A DNA stretch of 64,000 nt from UBA6163 sp041753075 (GTDB lineage Bacteria; Planctomycetota; Planctomycetia; Pirellulales; Pirellulaceae). The translations under genes and the position numbers were made by a program. The DNA lies in contig JBGSVE010000036.1 in the NCBI GenBank assembly GCA_041753075.1, positions 1 to 64,000 on the forward strand, in the 5' to 3' direction. Positions within the stretch are counted from its first letter, which is position 1. The number at the start of each line of letters is the position of its first letter. Shown here one piece after another: positions 7,001 through 15,763 of this stretch. A model generated the notes under the pieces. It saw nothing but the letters and a program-made list of their open reading frames with translations. It was not told the origin of the DNA and ran no database searches.

Positions 7001-9643
7001 GCTGGTGTTCTGGACCGGTGGCTCAATCGTTTCCGCTTTGATCTTTGGCGAGTAACCGTTGAGCAAATCAACAAGGTTCGCGGGTGCTAAACCGCTGATC
7101 GAAATCACCTCGACCGTCGGACGGCTATCGCGCGCCGCATTGTCACGATCGCGCACCACCGCTTCGATTTCTTTAAACAATTGGTCGTTGCAGGCGACAA
7201 GCAATTCGCCGGTCTTGGTGTCAACGGCAAGTGTCAATCGAATACCCGGCGACTCTTCTTTGCTGGCCGTGCTCGACGTTGAACTTGAGCTACTGGAACT
7301 GCTGCTTGAGCTTGAACTTCGCTCATCATCGCGATCGCGTGAACGCCGCGATGCTTCGGCTTTGAGCCGTTCGGCAACGGGGTCAACCAAAAAATCTTTA
7401 TACAAGCTCTTCAACAACAATGCGACTTCGTTCACGTCGGCATACTCGACGAAAATCGCGTGCGGCTCGCGACGCAAAAATGATCCCGGAACCTCGACCG
7501 CATCGATGTATTCCAAGAACCCGCTGACCTCTTGCATCTGGGTTTCCGAGCCGCTGACGAACAACGCGTTGGTGCGTTTGTCAGCGATGATTCTCAGCGG
7601 CAATTCCGACGCGTACTCGCCACCGCTCAGGCCGGCCATCGACGCCAGCGGGGTCAATGTCAATTCCATCAACTTTGTCGCGGCCTTTTCTGCCTCTGCG
7701 ACTTGCAAATAAAAGACCGTCCAATTGGTCCGCTCAGGCATTTGGCGAATCAACTCGCGAATCATATCCTCCACATCATTCAGCGCGCCTGCATCGCCCG
7801 AATAAACCATCAACTCATCGCCCTGAACTTCGATACTGACACTCGGCGGCTGCTTGGCCGAATCGGCTGGCTTCTTCGCGGTCGTCGATTCCGTTCGCGG
7901 TGTACCCACGGCCATGGCTACGCTTTGGATGTGAGTCAAACGATCGGCGACGGGCTCAAGTTGCCCGCGCGATTCTTCGATCGCACGTGCAGGGCTCGTT
8001 TTCGGTTTTGTCTGCGTTTGGCTTTGGCCCGGAACGACGACACGAATCGAGTTTTGAAATCGTTTGTCGCTCGAGAGAATTTTCTCCGTCGCATTGGCAA
8101 TTGCTTCGCCGCTACGACCACCCAGCGCAATTCGTCGCACTCGATTGCCGCCGCCGTCGATCCGCAATTCGGCAGGTTCGCCGAAACCTACTAGCGCCTC
8201 ACGAACTTGGTCAACCTGCCCCGCCGTGCCGCGGACAACGATGCTGCGGGTCGAAACCTCAGGTTGGATCATCGGCCGCTCGTCGCGATCATCATTGCTG
8301 AACATACCACTCAATAATTGCGCCGCCGCCACCGGATCGGATTTGCGCAAACCGATCACTTGGACGACGCGGTCGCTCGCCTCGCCGCTGTCGAGCTTGC
8401 GAATCAGCGCCGCGACTTCCTCGTGCTGCGCCGCTGTGGCGAACACATGAATCGTATCTTGGTGACGATCTTCGTTCACCACGACGCCCGGAATCAAAAC
8501 ATCAAGCGTCTTGGCGACTTCGCCTTCATCAGCCGACGAGATCGAATAGACACGCAAGTCGGGCGCGGAATCATTAGTCCACGATTGCTTCGCCTTGCCC
8601 GATTGAGGAACATCGATCGATCGCAGCACGTTCTCGACCAACGCCAATCCCGCGGGGGTCGCCGTGACGAGCAGACTGTTGGTTCGCGCCAACGACGAAA
8701 CTTGCATGTTCATCGCGACTGCCTTGAGCAATGGAATCGGTGGCGGCGGCGTGTCACGGTTGCGATCGCGCGAATCACCTTGTTCACGAGTGCGATAGTA
8801 ACTGGCGCGATCAATCTCGTACCGCGCACCGCTGACATTCACCGCAGCATTGGCCGTCGCGATTCCGAACAACGTACGGATCTGGGTTTCCGCTTCGACG
8901 GCGGGCAAATGCTCCAGCACAAATGAGCGGAAGTCGAGTTTGTCATCGGTGATCGGCGGCTTGCTTTTACCCAAGACCTCGAGCGCCTGGCGCAGCGTGC
9001 CACCGAAGCCCTGTAAGACCAACGACCGCGAGCTGTCCAGCGGCACGGCGGCACCAAACGGTCCGAGCAACCCGCGCACTTCCTCGGCAGCGACCTCGGG
9101 CGAGATTTCGTCAATCGGCACAATGATTCGCAACAACTCGTTCTGACCGCGCTCGTCAAGTGTCGCTTCTTCGACCGTCGGAATCAAATTCGCCAAGATC
9201 GGATTGTCGGTCTTGAGCACAGCCAAAAAGCGATCGCGTCGCAACAGTACGAACCCGCGCGGCAGCAGGTAGCCGTTGAGAATATCAATCGCTTCGGCGG
9301 GCGTATGTGAACGGCTGTCGAAGTAACTGAAGTAGCCCGGCGGCGTGTCGGTCAAGTCGAGCGTCAAGTCGGACCACTGAGCAAATTCTTGCAACACATC
9401 GGGCCACGGTGCTTCTTGAAACGTAAATGTCACACGTTTCCGATCCTCACCAAGATCAATCACCGTGCGCTCGTTGGCCAGCGCTGGCGGTTGGGGGACT
9501 TCTGGCTCAATCTTTTCGACTAGCTCGACTTGCGGTTCAACCGGGTTGACGGCTTGTTCTTGTGCATGGACTCGCGTGGCCTGAATCGCAATATCGGCCA
9601 GGTTCAACAGACAAACGAAAGCCAGCCAGTGGTTCATGCGCAT
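6935..9643 (-). CDS. Secretin N-domain repeat protein lacking the secretin barrel
   Basis: A 902-residue exported protein. The in-frame ATG at 9688 would give a longer polar start; I prefer ATG 9643 (MRMNHWLAFVCLLNLAD), which makes a signal peptide ending near VHAQ. The body is a string of about 60-80-residue alpha/beta units of the secretin N0/NolW type, recognisable by strand pairs such as LRVYSISSADEGEVAKTL and RSIVVRGTAGQVDQVREAL, at least five in all. Near residue 800 there is a 13-Ser run in a charged linker, then one more unit and a Ser-rich tail. No secretin pore domain follows, so it cannot be a complete type II/III secretin. It may be a periplasmic scaffold or a subunit whose pore partner is encoded elsewhere. 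It lies downstream of the gene ending at 9981. Confidence 0.85.
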   Translation of the reverse strand: MRMNHWLAFVCLLNLADIAIQATRVHAQEQAVNPVEPQVELVEKIEPEVPQPPALANERTVIDLGEDRKRVTFTFQEAPWPDVLQEFAQWSDLTLDLTDTPPGYFSYFDSRSHTPAEAIDILNGYLLPRGFVLLRRDRFLAVLKTDNPILANLIPTVEEATLDERGQNELLRIIVPIDEISPEVAAEEVRGLLGPFGAAVPLDSSRSLVLQGFGGTLRQALEVLGKSKPPITDDKLDFRSFVLEHLPAVEAETQIRTLFGIATANAAVNVSGARYEIDRASYYRTREQGDSRDRNRDTPPPPIPLLKAVAMNMQVSSLARTNSLLVTATPAGLALVENVLRSIDVPQSGKAKQSWTNDSAPDLRVYSISSADEGEVAKTLDVLIPGVVVNEDRHQDTIHVFATAAQHEEVAALIRKLDSGEASDRVVQVIGLRKSDPVAAAQLLSGMFSNDDRDERPMIQPEVSTRSIVVRGTAGQVDQVREALVGFGEPAELRIDGGGNRVRRIALGGRSGEAIANATEKILSSDKRFQNSIRVVVPGQSQTQTKPKTSPARAIEESRGQLEPVADRLTHIQSVAMAVGTPRTESTTAKKPADSAKQPPSVSIEVQGDELMVYSGDAGALNDVEDMIRELIRQMPERTNWTVFYLQVAEAEKAATKLMELTLTPLASMAGLSGGEYASELPLRIIADKRTNALFVSGSETQMQEVSGFLEYIDAVEVPGSFLRREPHAIFVEYADVNEVALLLKSLYKDFLVDPVAERLKAEASRRSRDRDDERSSSSSSSSSSSSSTSSTASKEESPGIRLTLAVDTKTGELLVACNDQLFKEIEAVVRDRDNAARDSRPTVEVISISGLAPANLVDLLNGYSPKIKAETIEPPVQNTSSSKPSTNSSRSSSGNTIRSSR

Positions 9644-9980
9644 GGATCTTGGCCGTTTCGGTCGGAGGGAGTCGGCAATCCAATCCATTTCGCGGCGACC
9701 ATTTTTGGCGCGGTCGCGGAGACGTGATTTGTTTTGCCGACGGGAGGGGAGGGATGCAAAGGCTCAGGCGGGATTGATATGCGATCTTGTACAGTCGCAC
9801 GACAACCTTTGTAGCGTAGCCGGTTAGGGCGACAAATGGAAGGGAATTTTGTCCGCCGCTGCCGACAGGGCATCCAGATCAGCCGCCGTGCGTTAGCACG
9901 CGGTTAGCGCCGTGGCAACCGCACGCCAACGCGAGGCGGTGATTCTCTCACGGCAGAGCCTCGTAGAACATTGAGAACAC
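9644..9980. other. 337-base intergenic space with hairpins
   Basis: No credible gene is seen. At about 9890-9903 there is a small stem CGTGC-GTTA-GCACG, followed by CGGTTAGCGCCGTGG and further GC-rich short inverted words, typical of dispersed intergenic repeats. At 9963-9973 GTAGAACATTG resembles the first half of the GTAGAAC family but the pairing arm is lost. A promoter for the downstream secretin-like gene is likely here but I cannot assign one. Confidence 0.5.
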
Positions 9981-11351
9981 TCAGGGGCTTGCGGTATTTA
10001 GTTCTGAATTGACGGTGGCCTTGAGCGATTTCTCAATCAATTCGGCTAGCGTCTTGGCGTGCTGCAACTGCACCTTGGCCAGTTCAAGTCTAACCTTCGC
10101 CAACGCACCCTCTGCGGATTTTTTGTCCACTCTGGCTTCAATCTCGGTCGCTTCGTCAAGTTCTTTTTGGGCCTTTTTTAATGCACTCTCAACACTTTGT
10201 TTTTCGGATTCAAGTTTACGGCGGCTGGCTGCAATAAATTGTACAAGCCGTTTGATTTCCTCCTGGACAGAGAGTTCTGGCGGCCTGGAAAGTGACGTGT
10301 TTTGCAGGGCGCTCAGTCTCTGCTGTAACGCTTCCATTGCTCTGCTGATTTCCAAATATTGCCGTTCGGCCCTCACGAGCAAACTTGAAGCCAATGATGT
10401 TTCCTCTGGGCCAAATGGATTATACCCACTGCCAAACGGATCCGCCACGTCCCCAAACGGATCCGCCGCGCCCCCAAACGGATTCGCCGCGCCCCCAAAC
10501 GGATCCACCGGTACCGGCGAACTCTCGAAGCGTAATTGAGGAACTTGGTCGTAACGCTGTTGGATGGACGGCATCGAGCGAACGTCTGGCGACTGCGTCC
10601 GACCTGACGTTGGTGGCTGTGGTGACGCTGTTCTCGGGAAAGCATTAGGTGGTGCGTATTCAGTTGGCGCAAGCGATCCATAGCCTTGCCAAGTAGGCGA
10701 ATTCTCGCCGGGAGACTCGGTGTTCCATTGCAACTCCGGTGGTGTGCCGAGCAACTGTTCCATGCGTCGGTCAATGATCTTTTCCTTGTTGACCAATCGT
10801 TGCTCGTGAAACGATTGGGCTTTGTCCAGCCGCGCCTTCAGACTGGTGATCTGCTCGGCCTGCTTGCCATGCATCTCGTCGAACTCCGCGGCCAGCGCCT
10901 TGGCCAACTCCGCACGCTGCGCCGTCTTCGCCTGCTCATCGGGGTTGAAACGAATCTGTTGAACCAGATTGCCAATGGCTAAATGATTGTTCGGGACAAT
11001 GAACTGCTTGGGGTCGTAGGTGATGGCACCATTCGTCCGAGCTCTCATGTAAACCCGGCCCGTTGCCGGATCAGTCCATGGTGCGTACTGAGTTTCAAAA
11101 CCCGTGTAACCACCAACTGTTGTTGCTCCAGGCACAACCGCTTGTGGGACCGCAATGCGAATGTTGTCGGCGCTAAACTGCACTTGAGCCTGGGCGTCCG
11201 TCGGCACGGCCTCGCCAGATTCGCCGCCACGTTGTTGCGGTGATGCCGCGTCATCAGCAACCGATGTTGCCGAGATTGACAACACGAGCGCTGCTGCGCC
11301 GAAGACAAGAACAACGCGGCGCAGTGCAAAACGATTTTGAAAGATGTTCAT
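9981..11351 (-). CDS. Exported coiled-coil protein with PFG repeats
   Basis: The start is ATG 11351 (MNIFQNRFALRRVVLVFG), giving 456 residues with a signal peptide to about residue 33 (ATSVADD). An upstream in-frame ATG at 11411 would place a polar stretch before the leader. Two helical, charged regions predict coiled coils: about residues 125-190 and the C-terminal 120 residues, which end in Lys/Glu/Ala heptads. Between them is a Pro/Ser/Gln-rich disordered stretch with five seven-residue repeats (DPFGGAA, NPFGGAA, DPFGDVA, DPFGSGY, NPFGPEE; 10410-10510). Function is unknown; an extracytoplasmic scaffold fits. It follows the sigma/kinase pair on the same strand, with a strong hairpin in the gap. 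Confidence 0.8.
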   Translation of the reverse strand: MNIFQNRFALRRVVLVFGAAALVLSISATSVADDAASPQQRGGESGEAVPTDAQAQVQFSADNIRIAVPQAVVPGATTVGGYTGFETQYAPWTDPATGRVYMRARTNGAITYDPKQFIVPNNHLAIGNLVQQIRFNPDEQAKTAQRAELAKALAAEFDEMHGKQAEQITSLKARLDKAQSFHEQRLVNKEKIIDRRMEQLLGTPPELQWNTESPGENSPTWQGYGSLAPTEYAPPNAFPRTASPQPPTSGRTQSPDVRSMPSIQQRYDQVPQLRFESSPVPVDPFGGAANPFGGAADPFGDVADPFGSGYNPFGPEETSLASSLLVRAERQYLEISRAMEALQQRLSALQNTSLSRPPELSVQEEIKRLVQFIAASRRKLESEKQSVESALKKAQKELDEATEIEARVDKKSAEGALAKVRLELAKVQLQHAKTLAELIEKSLKATVNSELNTASP

Positions 11352-11392
11352 TTCAGTAGTTCCAAACGAGATAGGTTGAGTTGGTTTTGTGA

Positions 11393-11432
11393 GCGGAATG
11401 GCGCTAGCCACCGGTGGCTAACGCCATTCCGC
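11393..11432. repeat. 40-base near-perfect palindrome (CCGGTGG family)
   Basis: The arms GCGGAATGGCG and CGCCATTCCGC flank an inner palindrome TAGCCACCGGTGGCTA, with one mismatched pair. It lies between the kinase stop (11454) and the start of the next minus-strand gene (11351). There is no T-run, so it is more like a REP-type element or a processing/stability hairpin than a classical terminator. Related CCGGTGG hairpins occur at 61303. Confidence 0.8.
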
Positions 11433-11453
11433 TGACGTCGCGAACCGATGTAC

Positions 11454-12896
11454 TTAGTCTTTCCGAAGCGATAGCTCGCGTTCGAGTTGGGTGAGGTCTT
11501 GGTCGACCGAAAACAACAGCGATTCCAGTTCGCTGCGTGGAACGTTGACAAGCGATTGCACAGCTTGCACGGGCCCAAACGACGGATTGGCCACCGGCAT
11601 CGGTTGTGATTGAATGGGCTGGTTCCGCGAGGTCGCAACTTGGCGCCGATCTGTACTGGTCATCCAGGCGGCGAGCAAAACGATCGGCACGCCAATCAAC
11701 ATCAACATTGCAGCTAACATAAAAGGCCAACGCATCAAACGACGTTGATTCACTTTAGTCAAATCCTTGGGCAGCGGATGAATCGCGGGATTGCAAACAT
11801 GCGAGTGAGCTTGGCGAAGTAAGTCGGCGGCTGCGTCGGCGCTGGCGATCCGATCTGCGACGCGGATCGTCATCAATTGTGCAATCAACTCACTCAACCA
11901 CGGCGGCATTCGCTCGTTAACTTGATGCACCGGTCGTGGCGTCGTTTCGGTGACCTTTTTGAGCACCGCCAAGGGATTGTCGGCGCGAAACGGCGGACGA
12001 CCGGTCGCCAACGCGTACAGCAAACTGCCGAGTGAAAACAGATCGCTGCGTGCGTCCAATGGTTCGCCGCGAGCCTGTTCAGGACTCATGAACTGCGGCG
12101 TTCCGGCAATCATACCGCTGCACGTAATCGACGCATCGTCCAACGCCCGCGCCAACCCGAAGTCGCTGATCAGGACGCGTCCATTGCCCGCTTCGATCAA
12201 CACGTTCGACGGTTTGACATCGCGATGAATCACGCCGCAACGATGCGCCGCGGCCAACCCTTCGGCGACTTGCAATCCAATCCGTAGGACTTCGTCGATT
12301 GCGAGCGGACCTTCGCGATCAAGTCGCTGCTGCAGGTTGCCGCCTTCGACCATCGGCATCACCAGGTAAGGCAAACGTGATGTCGTTACGACGCTGTAGA
12401 TCGGCACAATCGAGGGGTGAACGATTCCAGCGGCGGCTTGGGCTTCGCGCATGAATCGCACACGTGCCGCACCGACACCGGCCAGGTGCGGCGACAAAAC
12501 TTTGATTGCGACGGGTCGATTCAATTCTTTGTCGTAACCACGCAGCACCACGCCCATGCCGCCTTGACCAACGATGTTGGCGATGGGGTAGCGATCGAGG
12601 TTGCCCAAACCGCTGCCGTCATTGCCTTCGCCACCAACATCAAGAATCGGTTCCAACCAATGCAACATCGGCGACGTTGGCTCGCTGTCAAACTCCGGCT
12701 TCGCTGCGGCGGCGAGCACGCTGACTGTTTCGCGCCACCACGGTTCATCGGCGGCGAGTCGTTCAAGCGACTGGCGACAACAATCGCACTGTGCCAAATG
12801 CAGATGCAAGCCCGCGACGCGACCGGGGTCAAGCGTTTCGTCGAGTAACTGTTGCAGCAACTCGTCGTCAAAGTGTGGTGACGTGGTAGCAATCAT
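11454..12896 (-). CDS. Membrane Ser/Thr kinase with anti-sigma-like zinc motif
   Basis: A 480-residue protein whose start is fixed by a 4-base ATGA overlap with the sigma factor gene (an upstream in-frame ATG at 12947 would lie inside that gene). Residues 1-50 form a small helical domain containing His33-x3-Cys37-x2-Cys40, the zinc-binding pattern of ZAS anti-sigma domains. The kinase domain follows, with Gly loop GQGGMG (110-115), Lys132, HRD 224-226, DFG 245-247 and GTPQFMSPEQ. A single membrane segment lies near residues 396-418, with a short outer tail. The design suggests a membrane kinase that holds the coupled ECF sigma factor and releases it by signal or phosphorylation. This is inference; ECF/kinase pairs are known in planctomycetes. 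Confidence 0.95.
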   Translation of the reverse strand: MIATTSPHFDDELLQQLLDETLDPGRVAGLHLHLAQCDCCRQSLERLAADEPWWRETVSVLAAAAKPEFDSEPTSPMLHWLEPILDVGGEGNDGSGLGNLDRYPIANIVGQGGMGVVLRGYDKELNRPVAIKVLSPHLAGVGAARVRFMREAQAAAGIVHPSIVPIYSVVTTSRLPYLVMPMVEGGNLQQRLDREGPLAIDEVLRIGLQVAEGLAAAHRCGVIHRDVKPSNVLIEAGNGRVLISDFGLARALDDASITCSGMIAGTPQFMSPEQARGEPLDARSDLFSLGSLLYALATGRPPFRADNPLAVLKKVTETTPRPVHQVNERMPPWLSELIAQLMTIRVADRIASADAAADLLRQAHSHVCNPAIHPLPKDLTKVNQRRLMRWPFMLAAMLMLIGVPIVLLAAWMTSTDRRQVATSRNQPIQSQPMPVANPSFGPVQAVQSLVNVPRSELESLLFSVDQDLTQLERELSLRKD

Positions 12897-13483
12897 GGTA
12901 GCAATCGTTCGTCGACCAATTCGCGGATGCGTTGAATGATTCGGCAACGAGCCACATAGATCGCTGCGGGGGTAAGTTGCAATTCATTGGCGACGATATT
13001 GATTGGCAATCCCTCGACGCAGGTTTTCCAAAACGCCATCCAATTTGCTTTGCCGGTTCGACGACGAACTTCGGTGGCTGCCCAGCGAAACAGTTGGCGA
13101 CGATGATCGAGATCAAAATCGGTTTCCAACTTGTCGTCGCATTCATCGCGCTGGAGCCGTTGGTCCACGTCGCTGCCACCGGCCACTTCGCGCCGCGACG
13201 CAACTCGCCGCAAACGATCGACGGTGGCGTTGCGAGTGATTTGGCGTAACCAACCACGAAAGGATCCTTCGCCTTGCGGTTCAAACCGCTCGATCGAACG
13301 CGACACTGCCAGCATCACTTCCTGGACAATCTCGCGCGCATCGGCATCTTGTAACCCTCGGCGGCGGGCCAGCGAATAAATCACCGGCTCGTATAGCGCG
13401 CTAAAATCGCTCCACGCCTCGTCGTCGCGAGCGTTACCAAGCCGCCCGAGCAAGCTTGGCCGCGTGATGGGATCCAGTTTCAC
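12893..13483 (-). CDS. ECF-type RNA polymerase sigma factor
   Basis: A 196-residue sigma-70 family protein with only regions 2 and 4, as in ECF sigmas. Region 2 spans about residues 25-90 (YEPVIYSLARRRGLQDADAR, then IVQEVMLAVSRSIERF, then FRGWLRQITRNATVDRLRR, the usual core-binding and -10 recognition helices). Region 4 (about residues 130-190) is a helix-turn-helix with LPINIVANELQLTPAAIYVA. It would direct RNA polymerase to a small regulon. Its TGA stop overlaps the ATG of the kinase gene, so the two products are made together and are probably a regulator pair. The nearest upstream gene on the strand ends at 13700, separated by a palindromic element. Confidence 0.95.
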   Translation of the reverse strand: MKLDPITRPSLLGRLGNARDDEAWSDFSALYEPVIYSLARRRGLQDADAREIVQEVMLAVSRSIERFEPQGEGSFRGWLRQITRNATVDRLRRVASRREVAGGSDVDQRLQRDECDDKLETDFDLDHRRQLFRWAATEVRRRTGKANWMAFWKTCVEGLPINIVANELQLTPAAIYVARCRIIQRIRELVDERLLP

Positions 13484-13608
13484 GCCAAAGGTCCGTCGTC
13501 GAAAAGCAGGTCAAAATGACACGCGAACACACAATCAGTGTCCAATCATAAAGTTAACGTACCCGTCACGGCAAATCTTGCGCGGCGGAGAAAATTTAAG
13601 CAGCCAGA

Positions 13609-13679
13609 GTAGAACCATTGTCCCAATGGTTTGGGGACCGGCACTAAACCGTTCCAAACCATTGGGACAATGCTTCTAC
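13609..13679. repeat. GTAGAAC palindromic element, copy B (double arm)
   Basis: A left arm from 13609 beginning GTAGAACCATTG and a right arm ending at 13679 that reads GTAGAAGCATTG on the other strand. The two 26-base arms match at all but one base as inverted repeats around about 19 bases. Each arm is itself a palindrome (AACCATTG against CAATGGTT). It lies between the kinase stop at 13700 and the sigma gene start at 13483. Confidence 0.85.
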
Positions 13680-13699
13680 AATGACACCGCTCAGGTTTT

Positions 13700-14725
13700 T
13701 TACTTCAGCATCACGACTAGGACCAGAAACAACGCAATTGCGGCTAGAAACACCATCGCGCGGACGTTGACCTTGCGCTCCATCGGGTCATTTTCAACCA
13801 ATCGCCGAGTCAGCGATTTGGGTTCTTCCACGGGCGAATCGTCGTCAGACTGAACCAAGTTGGAATCGACTTTTGCGTCAGTAAGAATCGATTGCAGCAT
13901 CGTTGCGACAATCGCCGCCGACTCGGGCCGATCCTCGACTCGCTTGGCGAGCAACTGTGTGATCAGCGCCGCCAATCGCTGCGGACAATTGGGCGCGAAA
14001 TCCAAGACTGAAGGAACGGGAGCTTTGACGTGTTTGCCCATCAACTCCATAAAATTCGTCGCTGTCCCCGGCACATCGCTGATATACGGCGGACGACCGG
14101 CAATCATTTCAAACAACAGACACCCCAGCGCATAAAGATCCGTGCGACCATCGATCACATCCTTGGCCATCGCTTGCTCGGGCGCAAGATATTTGGCTGT
14201 GCCGACGGTCAAACCGCTGACCGTCAAGCAATCCGCTCCGAGGTCGCGGGCCAGGCCAAAATCACCAAGCTTCAAATGACCATCGTCAGACAGGAAAATA
14301 TTGACCGGCTTCAAATCGCGATGCACGATGTCGTTCTGGTGCAAATACTCCAGCCCATTGCAAATCTCGACGCCGCACTCAACGGCTTCGCGCCATGGTA
14401 AAATTTGGCGGCGAGAGAGCAAGTCGCCGAGCGATCCCCAGGGCACCAATTCCATCGCGTAAAACAACACGTTTTCGTCGACATCGCAATCGTAATAGGC
14501 GACGATGTTTTCGTGTTGCAGCCGCTGGGCAACGGATATTTCACGAACGAATCGTTTGTGAATTTCTTCGTTGAAGACGGTGCTGGAGGTCAATGTTTTT
14601 AGCGCGCACACTTTGCCGTCGACCAAGCTCCGCGCCTTGAAGACCGTACCCGCACCACCTCGCCCCAGCTCGCCGGTGATCTCGTACTGGCCCAGTTTCG
14701 AGCCGACATGAACGTCATAATGCAC
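13700..14725 (-). CDS. Tail-anchored Ser/Thr protein kinase
   Basis: A 341-residue Hanks-type kinase: Gly loop GRGGAG (21-26), Lys43, HRD 135-137, DFG 155-157, GTAKYLAPEQ in the activation segment and a complete C-lobe. The linker after residue 280 is acidic. The last 20 residues (VFLAAIALFLVLVVML) are a membrane anchor with almost nothing beyond, so the kinase faces the cytoplasm and has no outer sensor. Targets are unknown. The dioxygenase gene ends only 48 bases upstream on the same strand, and the sigma/kinase pair follows 216 bases downstream, so this may belong to the same regulatory set, but no link can be proved. Confidence 0.94.
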   Translation of the reverse strand: MHYDVHVGSKLGQYEITGELGRGGAGTVFKARSLVDGKVCALKTLTSSTVFNEEIHKRFVREISVAQRLQHENIVAYYDCDVDENVLFYAMELVPWGSLGDLLSRRQILPWREAVECGVEICNGLEYLHQNDIVHRDLKPVNIFLSDDGHLKLGDFGLARDLGADCLTVSGLTVGTAKYLAPEQAMAKDVIDGRTDLYALGCLLFEMIAGRPPYISDVPGTATNFMELMGKHVKAPVPSVLDFAPNCPQRLAALITQLLAKRVEDRPESAAIVATMLQSILTDAKVDSNLVQSDDDSPVEEPKSLTRRLVENDPMERKVNVRAMVFLAAIALFLVLVVMLK

Positions 14726-14772
14726 AATCCACCTCGACGATTTAAATTAGGTTTTGGTCAGCGGACCGGCGA

Positions 14773-15603
14773 TCAATGATCAGGCGCTGGCGGATTGAGC
14801 CAGTGGTTATTGATATTTTCACCTTTGACAACGATACCTTTCTTGTGCCAATCATACCAAGTCGTGACATCAGCGGCGGCGTAGCGGATCGTTAGGCCAC
14901 AACGACGCCGATCGGATTGATTGCCCTCGGAACCGTGCAGCAATTGGTCCGAGTGCATCGAAAATTGACCAGCCTTTAAAGTCACATCAACTTCACCGTC
15001 GCCGTACGAATGCGGGTTCTTAACGGCCAGATCAAGCACGGTGTCAACGTCGTCGGTTTCGTTGTAGTCGATCAATCCATGCACATGCGACTTGGGGATG
15101 AACTTCATGTTCGCATTCTCCGGGTCGGCGTCATCAATCGCCAACCACACGGTTACGGTCTTGGTTGGACTCAGCGGCCAATAGGTGCTGTCTTGGTGCC
15201 AGGGAACGCGTTTTCCATCGCGCGGCATTTTGCAGAAAAAGTGCGAGCCCCAACAAACAACATCATCTCCTAACAAGTCCGCAACCGCAGCGACAATCCG
15301 CTGGTGGCGGACCAATTCATAAATACGGGCAAAGCGCAAATGCGCCGTGTTGATGGAATAGCTGGTACGTCCCAACTCGATAAACGCCGCCAACACACCA
15401 TCAAAAAACGCTCGCACCTCACAAATTTCCGCAGCATCCAAACCGTTAAACGGCATCACGTACCCGGTAGCGTTGTAGCGCTCAATTTGCTCGGACGTTA
15501 GTGTCTTGGGGAAATTGTTCGTGCAGGGCACAAAACCAATCTTTCGCGGCAACTCGGCAAGCTGCTTGGGAGACGGATTCGGGATGTCATCGACGTTGAG
15601 CAT
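14773..15603 (-). CDS. Phytanoyl-CoA dioxygenase (PhyH) family oxygenase
   Basis: A 276-residue non-haem iron, 2-oxoglutarate-dependent dioxygenase. The start is ATG 15603 (MLNVDDIPNPSPKQLAELPR); the longer in-frame start at 15687 would add an Arg-rich stretch that crosses the repeat at 15689 boundary and looks non-coding. The iron ligands are visible: HxD in VPWHQDSTYW and the distal His in DQLLHGSEGN. RRCGLTIRY supplies the Arg expected to hold 2-oxoglutarate. The sequence FIPKSHVHGLIDY is typical of PhyH proteins. The substrate cannot be predicted; bacterial members hydroxylate small molecules of many kinds. There is no biosynthetic cluster around it. Confidence 0.93.
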   Translation of the reverse strand: MLNVDDIPNPSPKQLAELPRKIGFVPCTNNFPKTLTSEQIERYNATGYVMPFNGLDAAEICEVRAFFDGVLAAFIELGRTSYSINTAHLRFARIYELVRHQRIVAAVADLLGDDVVCWGSHFFCKMPRDGKRVPWHQDSTYWPLSPTKTVTVWLAIDDADPENANMKFIPKSHVHGLIDYNETDDVDTVLDLAVKNPHSYGDGEVDVTLKAGQFSMHSDQLLHGSEGNQSDRRRCGLTIRYAAADVTTWYDWHKKGIVVKGENINNHWLNPPAPDH

Positions 15604-15688
15604 GGTTTGCTGGCGATTTGGATTAGGCGCGGGATCAAGAATACCACGCAAACGTAAACCGTGCCGACGCGGTCGCCAAGATGGCATT

Positions 15689-15715
15689 GTAGAACGATTT
15701 TCCTCAATCGTTTAG
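15689..15715 (+). repeat. GTAGAAC palindromic element, copy C
   Basis: The copy begins GTAGAACGATT and closes with AATCGTTTAG, so AACGATT pairs with AATCGTT. The loop is TTCCTC instead of the usual TCCC form, so this copy is the most diverged of the set. It lies between the PEP-CTERM gene and the dioxygenase gene. Confidence 0.65.
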
Positions 15716-15763
15716 TTCGCGTTTGGCTGGCAAAGCCTATCCCACTTATTTTCCGCTCGAGAC

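Noticed and set aside
13609..13679. Reading the GTAGAAC elements as rho-independent terminators
   Set aside because: The stems are A/T-rich, lack a following T-run and sometimes lie just before gene starts (5661, 48533), which does not fit terminators as their main role.
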